In this document: positions 1 through 7,798 of the stretch, in pieces | Layout: the number at the start of each line of letters is the position of its first letter | Position numbering within the stretch: position 1 is the first letter of the stretch | Source of the DNA: a bacterium | Lineage (GTDB): Bacteria; CSSED10-310; JAJRTK01 | Reading direction: 5' to 3' | Length of the DNA: 24,713 bases | NCBI GenBank assembly: GCA_024278345.1 | Contig: JAJRTK010000128.1 | Location: 1-24,713 of the forward strand | Position numbers and translations under genes: made by a program | Notes under the pieces: model-generated | Told to the model about the DNA's origin: nothing | Seen by the model: the letters and a program-made list of their open reading frames with translations, nothing else | Database searches by the model: none

Positions 1-19
1 GGAGGTAACTCCCTGGTGG

Positions 20-82
20 GTGCAGGGCGAAGCCCTGCCAGGGGATGGAATCCCCGGACGACCGCCAAGCGACAGCGAGGCG
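20..82. repeat. GC-rich double hairpin of a dispersed-repeat type
   Basis: Two perfect hairpins lie side by side: GCAGGGC-GAA-GCCCTGC (22-38) and GGGGAT-GGA-ATCCCC (41-55). They are followed by AGCGACAGCGAGG (68-80). Short GC hairpins followed by a GCGACAG motif also occur in the two longer repeats at 6406 and 16208, so this is probably a diverged or partial member of the same intergenic family. An open frame crosses it (20-328) but looks non-coding. The rest of 83-337 shows no gene that can be supported. Confidence 0.5.
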
Positions 83-286
83 TTGCCCGAACGCTTTCGA
101 TTCCACAGTCCCGGGAATGTCCCGCCTTGCGTGGATACCCGCCTTTCGGCCAGGTGCATGAAACATAGGAGGAGGTTGCCACTGGGAGGTGAGAGGGGAA
201 AACCATTCTTTGGCCCTCATGGCGAGGCCGCGAGGCGGGGGAGTGTATCCGTGGACGGCGCGGGGATCCGTGGCGAGAGTTTTGGG

Positions 287-316
287 TTGACAGGAGGACC
301 GTTGATCGGTCATTCT
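287..316 (+). promoter_or_regulatory. Possible sigma70-type promoter for khpA
   Basis: An exact TTGACA box (287-292) is followed after 18 bp by CATTCT (311-316), a weak -10 match (3 of 6). It lies about 50 bp upstream of the khpA start, the right place for its promoter. The weak -10 keeps this tentative. Confidence 0.3.
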
Positions 317-367
317 AAGCCTGAGTAGCCCGTTAGAGTGAAACGCTGGAGTTCGGTGGAGGGGCGC

Positions 368-598
368 ATGAAAGAGCTTGTCGAACAGATTGCTAGAGCT
401 ATTGTCGATTATCCCGATCAGGTATCGGTGAACATGGTGGTGGGAGATCAAACGACCGTAATCGAATTGAGTGTGGCAAAGCCTGATATCGGTAAAGTCA
501 TTGGCAAGCGAGGCGTCAATGTCTCGGCCATCCGGACGTTGCTCAATGCTGCCGGAGGAAAACGGAAGAAACGGTTTGTTTTGGAGATCCTGGAATAG
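368..598 (+). CDS. khpA: KH-domain RNA-binding protein KhpA
   Basis: A 76-residue single KH-domain protein, the usual KhpA (YlqC) length. Members bind RNA in the cytoplasm, often with KhpB, and affect cell division and small-RNA biology. The GxxG loop is visible as VIGKRG, preceded by the typical KPDIGK segment, and the protein ends shortly after the last KH helix and strand ([10 protein letters not shown]). I chose ATG 368 because GGAGGGG lies just upstream and the family starts at MKELVE; a GTG at 338 would add ten unconserved residues. KhpA genes often sit in an rpsP-rimM-trmD cluster. None of those genes is visible here, so it is either isolated or the cluster lies to the left of the window. 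Confidence 0.93.
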   Translation: MKELVEQIARAIVDYPDQVSVNMVVGDQTTVIELSVAKPDIGKVIGKRGVNVSAIRTLLNAAGGKRKKRFVLEILE

Positions 599-616
599 CT
601 GGACAAGGGAAGGGAG

Positions 617-659
617 AACCGCCATGCCGCGGAAGCGGTCGGGCGGTTGCCTGTTTTCT
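617..659 (+). terminator. Probable Rho-independent terminator of khpA
   Basis: Arms AACCGCC (617-623) and GGCGGTT (642-648) enclose a 3x3 internal loop and an inner CCGC-GGAA-GCGG stem capped by a GGAA tetraloop. A modest T-rich tail (GTTTTCT, 653-659) follows. It starts 18 nt after the khpA stop and before the ribosome site of the next gene. The T-run is short, so a processing or stability hairpin is the alternative. Confidence 0.5.
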
Positions 660-759
660 GGGGGATGCGATTGCGGTCGAAGCTTCTTTGGCGCGGTGAC
701 ATAGGTTGGGAGCAAAGCTTTGTTGCCCGTTGGGAGCAGATCGTTGGAGGAGGGTTTTC

Positions 760-3700
760 GTGGGGCGTAGACTGGCTATCACGTGTTTTTGGGCGGTATT
801 GTTCGGGAGCCTTCCCGGAGGCGCTTTCGCACAAATCGTCGTCAACGAAATCCTGTTCGCGGCATCTACGGACCCCAATGCACCCGCCGAGTTACAATAC
901 GAATACGCGGAACTCTACAATGCCGGTAGTGCGACGGTGGACGTCAATACCTGGCAGCTTCAGGATTCCAGTGCTCCGCTGCACACCTTCTCAAGGTCCG
1001 TCAGCTTGCCCCCCGGAGCTTTCTTGGCGGTTTATAGTAGCGCCGCCGCCGGAACGTTGGTGGAAGACCTGGATCTCAGCGATGGAACCGGGCTTGTCAT
1101 TGCGGCCACCGAGTGGGCGGCTTCCGATCTGACGAATACAGGGGACGCGGTTCAGCTCTACGATGGCGCGTCACCAGTGCGGAACATCGTGGACTTCGTC
1201 TACTACGACCAGTCAAATGTGGGCGATCCTACCGTCGATGACGCAGCCGTGGCGGCTGGCATCTGGAAGGACGGTGCCGCCGTCGATACCTGGAGTTCAG
1301 GGACCTCCGTGGGCAGGGCCATCGCTCTTTTGGTGGACGGCCAAGCCCCCAACGAGGTGAACCCGGCGCCCGATGCCGAGGATCTGGACTGGTTCCAATA
1401 CGATGCCGCCAGCGGCGGCACACCCGGGCGGACAAACCCTCTTCCGCCGACGCCCACACCCACTGTGGGGCCAACCCAGACACCGACCGTCACGCGGACT
1501 CCGACGATCTCTCCGACGCCAACGGTCTCGCCAACACCCGTGCTTCCCGGTTCGGTTCTCATCAACGAGGTGGTGACCGACCCACAACAGGACTGGAACG
1601 ATTCCTCCGACCAGGGTGGCAACGGAACGCCCTTCGACAGCACCCCTGGAAGCTCGACGAATATCGACGGTTCCAATGCGGTAACGTCTAGCGACGAATG
1701 GGTCGAGTTGGTCAACACCAGTGGAGTGATTCTCGATCTCACCGGTTGGCAGTTGGTGATGAGGGATTCGACGCCAGCGACGGAGGTTCTGGGGGTTGAT
1801 GGCGCGACCTTGGTTTTCAGTGCCGGTGGCAGTTTGGTGGCTTTCCAACCGGGCGAGTATCTCGTGGTAGGCAATCCCAAAGGAGTCATGAACAACACGA
1901 TCACCGTGGAGCTGGTAGACGGTAGTGGTCTTGTGGTGGACGATGTTGGCCTGGGAACGGGCGCGCCGGATGGGAATGCCACAGGGGTCATTGACGAGGC
2001 TGTCGGTCGCGGGCCGGACTCATCGGATACGGACAACGATGCCATAGACTTCTGCAAGAAAATCACCACCATCGGAGCGAGCAACGGATCGAGCCCTTGC
2101 CCGACACCGGTTCCCACATCGACCCCGACGGTGACTCCCACGATTACGCCCACCCCCGCGCCCGCGCTTCCCGTGGGAGCCGTCCTGGTGAACGAGCTTC
2201 AGACTGGTGGCTCGGGCACGGGGACGACAAAGGAAGAGTTCGTTGAAATCATCAACGCCAGCGGGAACACCATCGATCTGGCGAGCCACGAGCTTGTCTA
2301 TCACAGCAGCAGCGGGAGCGAGACGATCTTGGCCTCTTGGCCGGGAGGCAGCGTGTTGGTGCCTGGCGGTCGGCTGATTGTCTATTCACCGAGTTGGACG
2401 CCTCCCACGGACGTTTGCGGAGCGCTCCTGAGTCAGGCGCCCGTGGACCTTGGCCTTTCAAGTACTGCTGGCGGTCTCGCCGTCCGTCACGTGCAGGGCA
2501 CGATGATCGATTCAGTGGAGTACTGGAATGGATCGTCAGGGGCGCCCTCCAGTGGTTTCCGTGAAGGAGCCGGTCCGGCGGAGGCTCCCTCGGGGGGCCA
2601 GAGCACATCACGCATCCCCGACGCCACGGATTCGGATCAGAATAGTTGTGATTTCTCCAAGACATCGACGTCGAGCCCAGGTTGCCAGAACACCTTTGCC
2701 ACTCCGACGCCGCAGCCAACCGCGACGCCTCAATCGCACACTCCCACGGCGACCTCGACCCCAACGGGACCCACCGCCATACCGACGGTGACGCTCACTC
2801 CGACGCAGACACCGACAGCTACGGTGACTTGGACGCCCGACCCCAACGCCCCCACCTCCACGCCTACCTCCACGCCCACCTCCACGCCCACACCGCCGCC
2901 TGTGGATCTCCGTATCAATGAAATCGCCTATACACGGCAAGATGGAGGCAACTTCATCGAGCTTTATTTGGCCGCGGGTCCCATGGGCTTTACCCTCGAC
3001 GGCTTCTGGCTCCTTCGCATCGAAGGGGAGGGCGCGGGGGCTGGTACCATTGACCGGGCCTTGGACTTGAGTGGATTTTCCCTTTCCTCTTCCACTGGAA
3101 CGGCTTCGGATACCGGATTCCTGGCCCTTGCGGAGAGCGGCTCAGGGTATCAAACGCTCTATGGCCGCTGCGCGGAGATCCTGACAAGCTTCGCAAACCT
3201 CGAAGATGGTCCCGACGGATTGCTCTTGGTTTTTGCTCCCAACTTGACGAAGAAAGGGACCCCTTTGGCCAACATCGGCGGCACTCTATTCGATGCCGTG
3301 GCCTATGGCGGATCGGGCGGGCAGCCTCCGGCCGGTAACATCGGGGAGGGCAACCCCGTCAATCCCGGCCTGGGGTCAGGTGATGGGAGCTTGATTCGAC
3401 GGAACGAGGTCGATACCGGTGACAATGCTGCCGATTTTCTTGCAACTTGTGTCGAGGGGGTCTCCCCTGGGTCTGTCAACGGCGGGACCGACGGCTGCCC
3501 CACGCCAACCCCGACGGCGACTCCAGCGATGCCGGGCCAAGTGGTGATCAACGAAGTTGTCACCGACCCGCAACAGGACTGGAACGATTCCAGCGGCGGA
3601 AATGGCCAGGCGTTTGACGCTCAACCGGGAACTGGCTCCATCACAAGCGGCGACGAGTGGATCGAGCTCGTGAATCAAGGCGCCAACCCCATCAACCTGG

Positions 3701-4782
3701 CCGGCTGGTCCCTGGTCATGACCGATTCGGCCGCTTCTACCGAATTGTTGGACAATGCATCAGGTACTGTCATCATCAGTGGTGGTGGTACGGTGGCTAA
3801 TTTTGGGCCAGGCGACTATCTGGTTCTGGGGGATCCCATCGACCAGATGAATAACTCGGTGACCGTAGAACTCTACGACAGCCGCGGGCAGCTCATTGAT
3901 TCCGTGATCATCGGAGATCCAGGTGCCCCGGGAAATGGTGACGACGGCAATAGTAACGGACTTTCTGATGAGGCCGTGGCACGATTTCCAGATGGGCAGG
4001 ATACAGACGATGATGCAGCCGATTTCCGAAAGCTCCCGGCGACCATCGGTGCCACCAATGGCGATGCCTTGGCGCCAGCGCAGCCCGGTGATGTGCTGAT
4101 TTCAGAAATCGTCACCGACCCCTTCCACGACTGGAACGATTCCACCGATACCGGCGGGATCGCGGGTCTGCCTTTTGACATAACTCCCGGGCCTGTCACT
4201 GCCGACAACGTGACCCAGAGCGGCCAGGTTGATTCCGAGGACGAGTACATAGAGCTTGTGAATGTTTCCGGGAGACTGCTGGATCTCACCGAGTGGACTC
4301 TTGACCTCGGAGATCTCAGTCCCTCCAGCGAGCAGCTTGGATTGGGCCCGGCGACCCTGAGGTTCTTCGGGCCGGACGGAATTGCCGGAAACTCGGATGA
4401 CGGCTCGCTGATGGCCTTCCAACCGGGGGAGACGCTGATCATTGGCAATCCATCGGGCACGATGCTCGATTTCGTGTGGGTTCAGTTGCGAGATGCCAAT
4501 GGCCTTCTCATCGACGACGTGGAGCTGGGGCAAGGGGGGAATCGCCCCGGTTCCCGCAGCTCCGCACCAGATGGCAAGAGCAGCTCGGCGGCGGATGAGG
4601 CTGTTTTCCGCAGGAGCCTCAGTGACACCGACGATGATGCCAGGGATTTCGCCAAGGGTGCCGCCAATCCCGGGTCGGCGCCTCCCGCCGGTATTATTTT
4701 GGAGGCTTTCGGCATCTTCCTGATCTTCATGGTTTTGCTGCTGTTTTTACCGGCTCTTTGGCGGCGCCCGAAAGGCGCTTGA
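760..4782 (+). CDS. Secreted, membrane-anchored multi-lamin-tail-domain protein
   Basis: A 1340-residue exported protein of unknown role, probably a surface adhesin or scaffold. I chose GTG 760 because GGAGGAGGG lies 5 nt upstream and a clean signal peptide follows (MGRRLAITCF to GGAFA, cleavage before QIVVNE). Six lamin-tail (LTD)-like beta modules sit at about residues 25-226, 265-445, 471-645, 716-912, 926-1104 and 1109-1308. Each opens with a (V/L)xINE(V/I) type strand, has an E(W/Y)(V/I)ELVN or related strand, and most close with DTDxDAxDF. Modules 2, 5 and 6 share TDPxxDWNDS. Modules 1 to 5 are joined by TPTPTPT linkers. The C-terminus is a hydrophobic span (about 1311-1332) followed by WRRPKGA, which fits a stop-transfer anchor or a sorting-type tail. 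LTDs in bacterial surface proteins are established; substrate and partner are not inferable. Confidence 0.88.
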   Translation: MGRRLAITCFWAVLFGSLPGGAFAQIVVNEILFAASTDPNAPAELQYEYAELYNAGSATVDVNTWQLQDSSAPLHTFSRSVSLPPGAFLAVYSSAAAGTLVEDLDLSDGTGLVIAATEWAASDLTNTGDAVQLYDGASPVRNIVDFVYYDQSNVGDPTVDDAAVAAGIWKDGAAVDTWSSGTSVGRAIALLVDGQAPNEVNPAPDAEDLDWFQYDAASGGTPGRTNPLPPTPTPTVGPTQTPTVTRTPTISPTPTVSPTPVLPGSVLINEVVTDPQQDWNDSSDQGGNGTPFDSTPGSSTNIDGSNAVTSSDEWVELVNTSGVILDLTGWQLVMRDSTPATEVLGVDGATLVFSAGGSLVAFQPGEYLVVGNPKGVMNNTITVELVDGSGLVVDDVGLGTGAPDGNATGVIDEAVGRGPDSSDTDNDAIDFCKKITTIGASNGSSPCPTPVPTSTPTVTPTITPTPAPALPVGAVLVNELQTGGSGTGTTKEEFVEIINASGNTIDLASHELVYHSSSGSETILASWPGGSVLVPGGRLIVYSPSWTPPTDVCGALLSQAPVDLGLSSTAGGLAVRHVQGTMIDSVEYWNGSSGAPSSGFREGAGPAEAPSGGQSTSRIPDATDSDQNSCDFSKTSTSSPGCQNTFATPTPQPTATPQSHTPTATSTPTGPTAIPTVTLTPTQTPTATVTWTPDPNAPTSTPTSTPTSTPTPPPVDLRINEIAYTRQDGGNFIELYLAAGPMGFTLDGFWLLRIEGEGAGAGTIDRALDLSGFSLSSSTGTASDTGFLALAESGSGYQTLYGRCAEILTSFANLEDGPDGLLLVFAPNLTKKGTPLANIGGTLFDAVAYGGSGGQPPAGNIGEGNPVNPGLGSGDGSLIRRNEVDTGDNAADFLATCVEGVSPGSVNGGTDGCPTPTPTATPAMPGQVVINEVVTDPQQDWNDSSGGNGQAFDAQPGTGSITSGDEWIELVNQGANPINLAGWSLVMTDSAASTELLDNASGTVIISGGGTVANFGPGDYLVLGDPIDQMNNSVTVELYDSRGQLIDSVIIGDPGAPGNGDDGNSNGLSDEAVARFPDGQDTDDDAADFRKLPATIGATNGDALAPAQPGDVLISEIVTDPFHDWNDSTDTGGIAGLPFDITPGPVTADNVTQSGQVDSEDEYIELVNVSGRLLDLTEWTLDLGDLSPSSEQLGLGPATLRFFGPDGIAGNSDDGSLMAFQPGETLIIGNPSGTMLDFVWVQLRDANGLLIDDVELGQGGNRPGSRSSAPDGKSSSAADEAVFRRSLSDTDDDARDFAKGAANPGSAPPAGIILEAFGIFLIFMVLLLFLPALWRRPKGA
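2854..2889 (+). repeat. 12-bp tandem repeat in the third Pro/Thr linker
   Basis: Three units of ACCTCCACGCC(T/C), the first differing only in its last base, encode TSTP-type linker residues. The array preserves reading frame, so copy-number change would alter linker length without breaking the gene. Confidence 0.7.
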
Positions 4783-4815
4783 TCTTCACGCTGAGCCGGC
4801 AGCGAACGCGGACGA

Positions 4816-5718
4816 TTAGAAAAGGGTAAGGATCCGCACGTTCCTTCGGCTCATGGTTGCCAGCCATTCCTTTTCGGACCGCGAAGCCGGCGGTTCAGAA
4901 AATCCAATCATGGCGAAATGTGTGCGGTCCAAGGTTCGGTAGTCTTCGCCGAGACCCGTGAGGCCCATGTCTCCGCAGCGCAGAACCCAGGCCAGATAAG
5001 CGAGGAACTTTCTGGCGAGCCCTGGAAACAAATGGATCTCTTCCGCCACCAAGCAGATCGACCGGCTGGCCAGGAGCCGTAGAAACAACTCAAGACAGGC
5101 CTTGAACAGCTTGAGCCGGTTGCTCCCAGGATCGATGTTGAACACCTTCCCGGGGCGGCGGCAAAAGTGAGTCGGTGAAATCAAGAGCTGGAGATACTGG
5201 CATTTGTCAGAGAGAAATCGGTCTAGTTTGTCGCCATCTTCGAAAGTCTCGAGAGATGCACGAATCAGTGGTGCCAAACTACGGTCTCTGCGTCCATCGG
5301 GGAGCCGCCGCCCCGCCGCTCTAAGGACTGTGAATCCACGGGATTCGGCCCAACGAATCGTGGCTGCCGATGTCCGCAGGCGCACTGCTTTTTCCTCAGC
5401 CAACCCGACAAAAGCAGTGCCCTTTTGCTTCGCCGCCGACGCCAGCGCATCCATCACGGGTTCGGGGGCGGTTTCGCCCAGTGACCCCGGCTGTGTTCGG
5501 GGGGGCGGCTCGGTCCACGGAGCAAGTGCCACTCCTTCTTCAAGGTATTCCTCTGCCAAGAAAATGGCGGCCAGGATGTCGGCGGCACTCTGGATCTCGC
5601 CTAGGCGGCTGTCCAGGAAAAGCTGTTCCAGTCTGCGAAAATCGGCCAACTGGTGGTCGCCAAGCCACCCGAATTCCTGGCACTCCCGGATGATCTCCCG
5701 GTAGTCGGACTCCAACAT
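4816..5718 (-). CDS. Hypothetical protein, 300 residues
   Basis: Not recognised. ATG 5718 is chosen because an AAGGGG-type ribosome site lies upstream; an upstream frame to 5901 would cross the inverted repeat and the divergent gene's start region. The protein has no signal peptide or membrane span and looks cytoplasmic. The N-terminal part (to about residue 75) is acidic and helical. A Pro-rich linker (WTEPPPRTQPG) follows. The middle has an Arg-rich stretch (AAGRRLPDGRRDR), and the C-terminal half has the helical segment LKLFKACLELFLRLLASR. No catalytic motif stands out. It converges with the lamin-tail gene (33 nt between stops) and diverges from the FtsB-like gene. Confidence 0.75.
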   Translation of the reverse strand: MLESDYREIIRECQEFGWLGDHQLADFRRLEQLFLDSRLGEIQSAADILAAIFLAEEYLEEGVALAPWTEPPPRTQPGSLGETAPEPVMDALASAAKQKGTAFVGLAEEKAVRLRTSAATIRWAESRGFTVLRAAGRRLPDGRRDRSLAPLIRASLETFEDGDKLDRFLSDKCQYLQLLISPTHFCRRPGKVFNIDPGSNRLKLFKACLELFLRLLASRSICLVAEEIHLFPGLARKFLAYLAWVLRCGDMGLTGLGEDYRTLDRTHFAMIGFSEPPASRSEKEWLATMSRRNVRILTLF

Positions 5719-5821
5719 GAGCCTATCCCCTTGTTTCGCCAGCCACCCCTTAGAAGCCCCGGGCTTTGCGTTGCGTTGGCGCCTGGATGTTGGGTAGTCT
5801 ACTGAGGTATGGTTAGACCAC

Positions 5822-5871
5822 GATATCTCATCACGGATCGTCACGAGGCGGCCAATTCGTGATGAGATATC
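5822..5871. promoter_or_regulatory. Perfect 14-bp inverted repeat in a divergent intergenic region
   Basis: GATATCTCATCACG (5822-5835) is repeated as its exact reverse complement CGTGATGAGATATC (5858-5871), with a 22-nt spacer. It lies between the divergent starts at 5718 and 5922. It could be a pair of operator half-sites for a dimeric regulator or a stem-loop in the leader of the FtsB-like gene. The arms are AT-richer than the surroundings, which favours a protein site over a terminator; there is no T-run. Confidence 0.6.
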
Positions 5872-5921
5872 CAGGAGACGGTTTGTTTCTTGGAAAGGCA
5901 CGATTCTACGGAGGATTCGAC

Positions 5922-6233
5922 GTGGCCGACGAGAGCGCTGGCATTGGTTCCTCGCTGCGAGCGGGAGTTTTAGGCCTTTTCTTTGTGGTACTCTGTGGCT
6001 TGGTGCTTTACTCGTTGGTGGGGCGGCAAGGGCGGGTAAGTGTGCTTCGCATGGAAGCGGAGATCATGGATTTGGAGCACCGCATCGAAGCCCTGAAAGT
6101 AGAAAACAAGGAGCTTGAGCTCACCGTGGCTCAGCTTCGCCGCCCCGGCTTTGCCGCCGAGTGGTTTGCCAGGGAAAAGCTCGGCCTCGTGAAACGCGAC
6201 GAGCGACTCTTCTTGGAGTTGCCTGCGCCTTGA
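5922..6233 (+). CDS. ftsB: FtsB/DivIC-like septum formation initiator protein
   Basis: A 103-residue bitopic membrane protein of the FtsB/DivIC type, which joins FtsL and FtsQ in the divisome. One membrane span (residues 14-34), then a coiled coil (about 38-72) with MEAEIMDLEHRIEALK heptads, then the family tail AREKLGLVKRDE. Length is normal for the family. GTG 5922 is chosen because GGAGG sits 7 nt upstream; the longer frame from 5859 would add 21 residues read through the inverted repeat. FtsB/DivIC paralogues are short and hard to tell apart, so the exact name is less sure than the family. No other division gene is nearby. Confidence 0.82.
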   Translation: MADESAGIGSSLRAGVLGLFFVVLCGLVLYSLVGRQGRVSVLRMEAEIMDLEHRIEALKVENKELELTVAQLRRPGFAAEWFAREKLGLVKRDERLFLELPAP

Positions 6234-6405
6234 TCAAAAAAGAGTAGGAGCGGGAGGCGTCGGCACCGTTCATCGTTGCGGCCACCCTCCCAAAAAACCG
6301 CGCAGCGTACAAAAATGTGGGTGGGGAACTCGTTGCTTTTCATTGCGACGGGTCCTTGCTGGCTCCCTGGCGAGAGTCTGATGCCGAGCGCAAGCGAGCC
6401 GCAGC

Positions 6406-6545
6406 CCAAGCTCCCAGCAGAGGTCCCAAGGCCGCCTCCGCCGGGCTCCAGGGATGGAGGCCCTGGCGCTGTGCCCGAAATTTACTGGGTGGCTGGGTCC
6501 GAGCGACAGCGAGAGCTACCGAAGGCACCACCGATGGACGAAGCC
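6406..6545 (+). repeat. Dispersed intergenic repeat, copy A
   Basis: About 140 bp closely matching 16208-16348 on the same strand. Identical blocks include AAGCTCCCA, GGCCGCCTCCGCCGGGCTCC, GAGCGACAG and CCGAAGGCACCACCGATGG. It contains a hairpin CCAGGG(N7)CCCTGG (6448-6466). It fills most of the gap between the FtsB-like gene and the convergent DUF1573 gene, ending 20 bp from the latter's stop. The preceding stretch 6234-6405 shows no gene. Confidence 0.85.
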
Positions 6546-6564
6546 GTAAGAGGTTTGCCGGCTC

Positions 6565-7665
6565 TTACCTGGCTGGTGGTCCTTGAGGTGGCTTCCCGAC
6601 GAATCCGTAGATGGGGACATTGAGAGTCGGTTCGCTCTTGAGATCGGTCTTGAGAACGATGTTACCTCGGATGGTGCCCTCCGGGGCCTTTGGGCTCAGG
6701 ACGATCTCCAGCTCGTAGAGCTTTCCTTCCTCAATGGGCGAAATTTCGGCGCTGATAAAGGGGAGCGGCGACTGGATGCTGGTGATTTTGAAGGGTGTTT
6801 CGCTGTTTTGGTTCGAGACGCGGAGCTTTCTTCGAACCTCGGTACCGGGAGTAACGGTTCCCAGAACAGCAAACTTAGGCTGCACGCGTAGGTCGCCGAG
6901 GATCTGGGCAAAGAAACGAACAGTGTGTTGCCGTGCCTTAGGAATGTCCGTAGCCACCGTGATTGAGCCATTGTGGCGCCCAGGTTTCGCGTCTCCTGAT
7001 ATTCTGGCTGTGATTTCGTAGCCGTTTCGGCCAGCTTCGCTGTCGGGTTTGACTTCGATCTGGAGAAACGGCCAGTCGCTCTTCGCTTCCACAAGTTTGA
7101 AGGGTTTCTTGTCGGTGCGCCAGAGGCGGATGCGTTGCTCCGCAGGCTCGCCTTTCTTGAGGCGGTTTCCGAAGCTAAGGAAGGCTGGTTCCACGTTGAG
7201 GACGGTGAGAATTGTGCCGGAAACCGTGAGCCTCACTTCAGGCCTTGCGGGATCATTGGACGTGACCGAGATCGTTTTTCGGAAGGGCCCCTTCTTACCG
7301 GTAGAGTCGAAAGTTACGTCGATAGAGCCTTCGCTGCCGGCGGGGATATTCTTGTCGCTGGCTAGAGCCGCGGTGCAGCCGCAAGATGCCCGCACCTTTT
7401 CGATGATGAGCTCGGCATCACCCCTGTTCTGGAATTTGAACGTATGACTGACCTTGGAGTTCTGGGCAATGTCTCCAAAATCGTGGCCTTCCTGAGAGAA
7501 TTCAATCTTCGGCGCCTTTTCAGGGGGGTTGGCAGATTCCGCGTTGGCCAGTGTTGGCCCAAGGCTATCTGCATCAGGCGACTTAGGAGCCCTATCCAGG
7601 CCCGACAAACCGTAGAGCAAGCCCACGACGAAAAGGACCTTGAACCACACGTTGCGACAGATCAT
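6565..7665 (-). CDS. DUF1573 domain-containing exported protein
   Basis: A 366-residue extracytoplasmic protein of unknown role. The N-terminus is a signal peptide or anchor (MICRNVWFKVLFVVGLLYGL). At about residues 52-135 lies the DUF1573 domain with its hallmarks: HDFGDI, the paired cysteines ASCGCT, VTFDSTGKKGPFRKTI and SNDPARP. The remainder reads as two further Ig-like beta domains with similar strands (SFGNRLKKGEP; VLGTVTPGTEV). ATG 7665 is chosen because GGAGG sits 6 nt upstream. DUF1573 proteins are common in Bacteroidetes- and Planctomycetes-type genomes and are probably envelope proteins. Its own promoter lies at 7761-7790. Confidence 0.87.
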   Translation of the reverse strand: MICRNVWFKVLFVVGLLYGLSGLDRAPKSPDADSLGPTLANAESANPPEKAPKIEFSQEGHDFGDIAQNSKVSHTFKFQNRGDAELIIEKVRASCGCTAALASDKNIPAGSEGSIDVTFDSTGKKGPFRKTISVTSNDPARPEVRLTVSGTILTVLNVEPAFLSFGNRLKKGEPAEQRIRLWRTDKKPFKLVEAKSDWPFLQIEVKPDSEAGRNGYEITARISGDAKPGRHNGSITVATDIPKARQHTVRFFAQILGDLRVQPKFAVLGTVTPGTEVRRKLRVSNQNSETPFKITSIQSPLPFISAEISPIEEGKLYELEIVLSPKAPEGTIRGNIVLKTDLKSEPTLNVPIYGFVGKPPQGPPAR

Positions 7666-7760
7666 CCTGAACCTCCGCGACGAAGCGGCCGAACCCCTAC
7701 CTGGCCGAAGCCGGGCATGAACTCGGACCATGCCCCATGAGGGTTGAAAAAGAAGAAGCT

Positions 7761-7790
7761 ATTGTAAGAGCAGTTGTTTAGAAGAGTCAA
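7761..7790 (-). promoter_or_regulatory. Sigma70-type promoter for the DUF1573 gene
   Basis: On the minus strand TTGACT (7790-7785) and TACAAT (7766-7761) are separated by 18 bp; each matches consensus at 5 of 6 positions. It lies between the DUF885 stop (7799) and the DUF1573 start (7665), implying that the DUF1573 gene is transcribed at least partly on its own. This is the best promoter match I found in the window. Confidence 0.6.
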
Positions 7791-7798
7791 AATGGCGG

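Noticed and set aside
20-328. 102-codon open frame at the window start
   Set aside because: It runs through two perfect hairpins and has Pro/Gly/Arg-rich composition without recognisable protein features or a convincing ribosome site, so it reads as non-coding repeat DNA.
1203-2153. 316-codon minus-strand frame opposite the lamin-tail gene
   Set aside because: Its Val/Gly-rich stretches are the reverse complement of the Pro/Thr linkers; the plus strand has a signal peptide, modules and an anchor.
6276-6623. 115-codon open frame through repeat copy A
   Set aside because: It shares its middle with the frame through copy B only because the DNA repeat is shared; after the repeat it becomes antisense to the DUF1573 gene.
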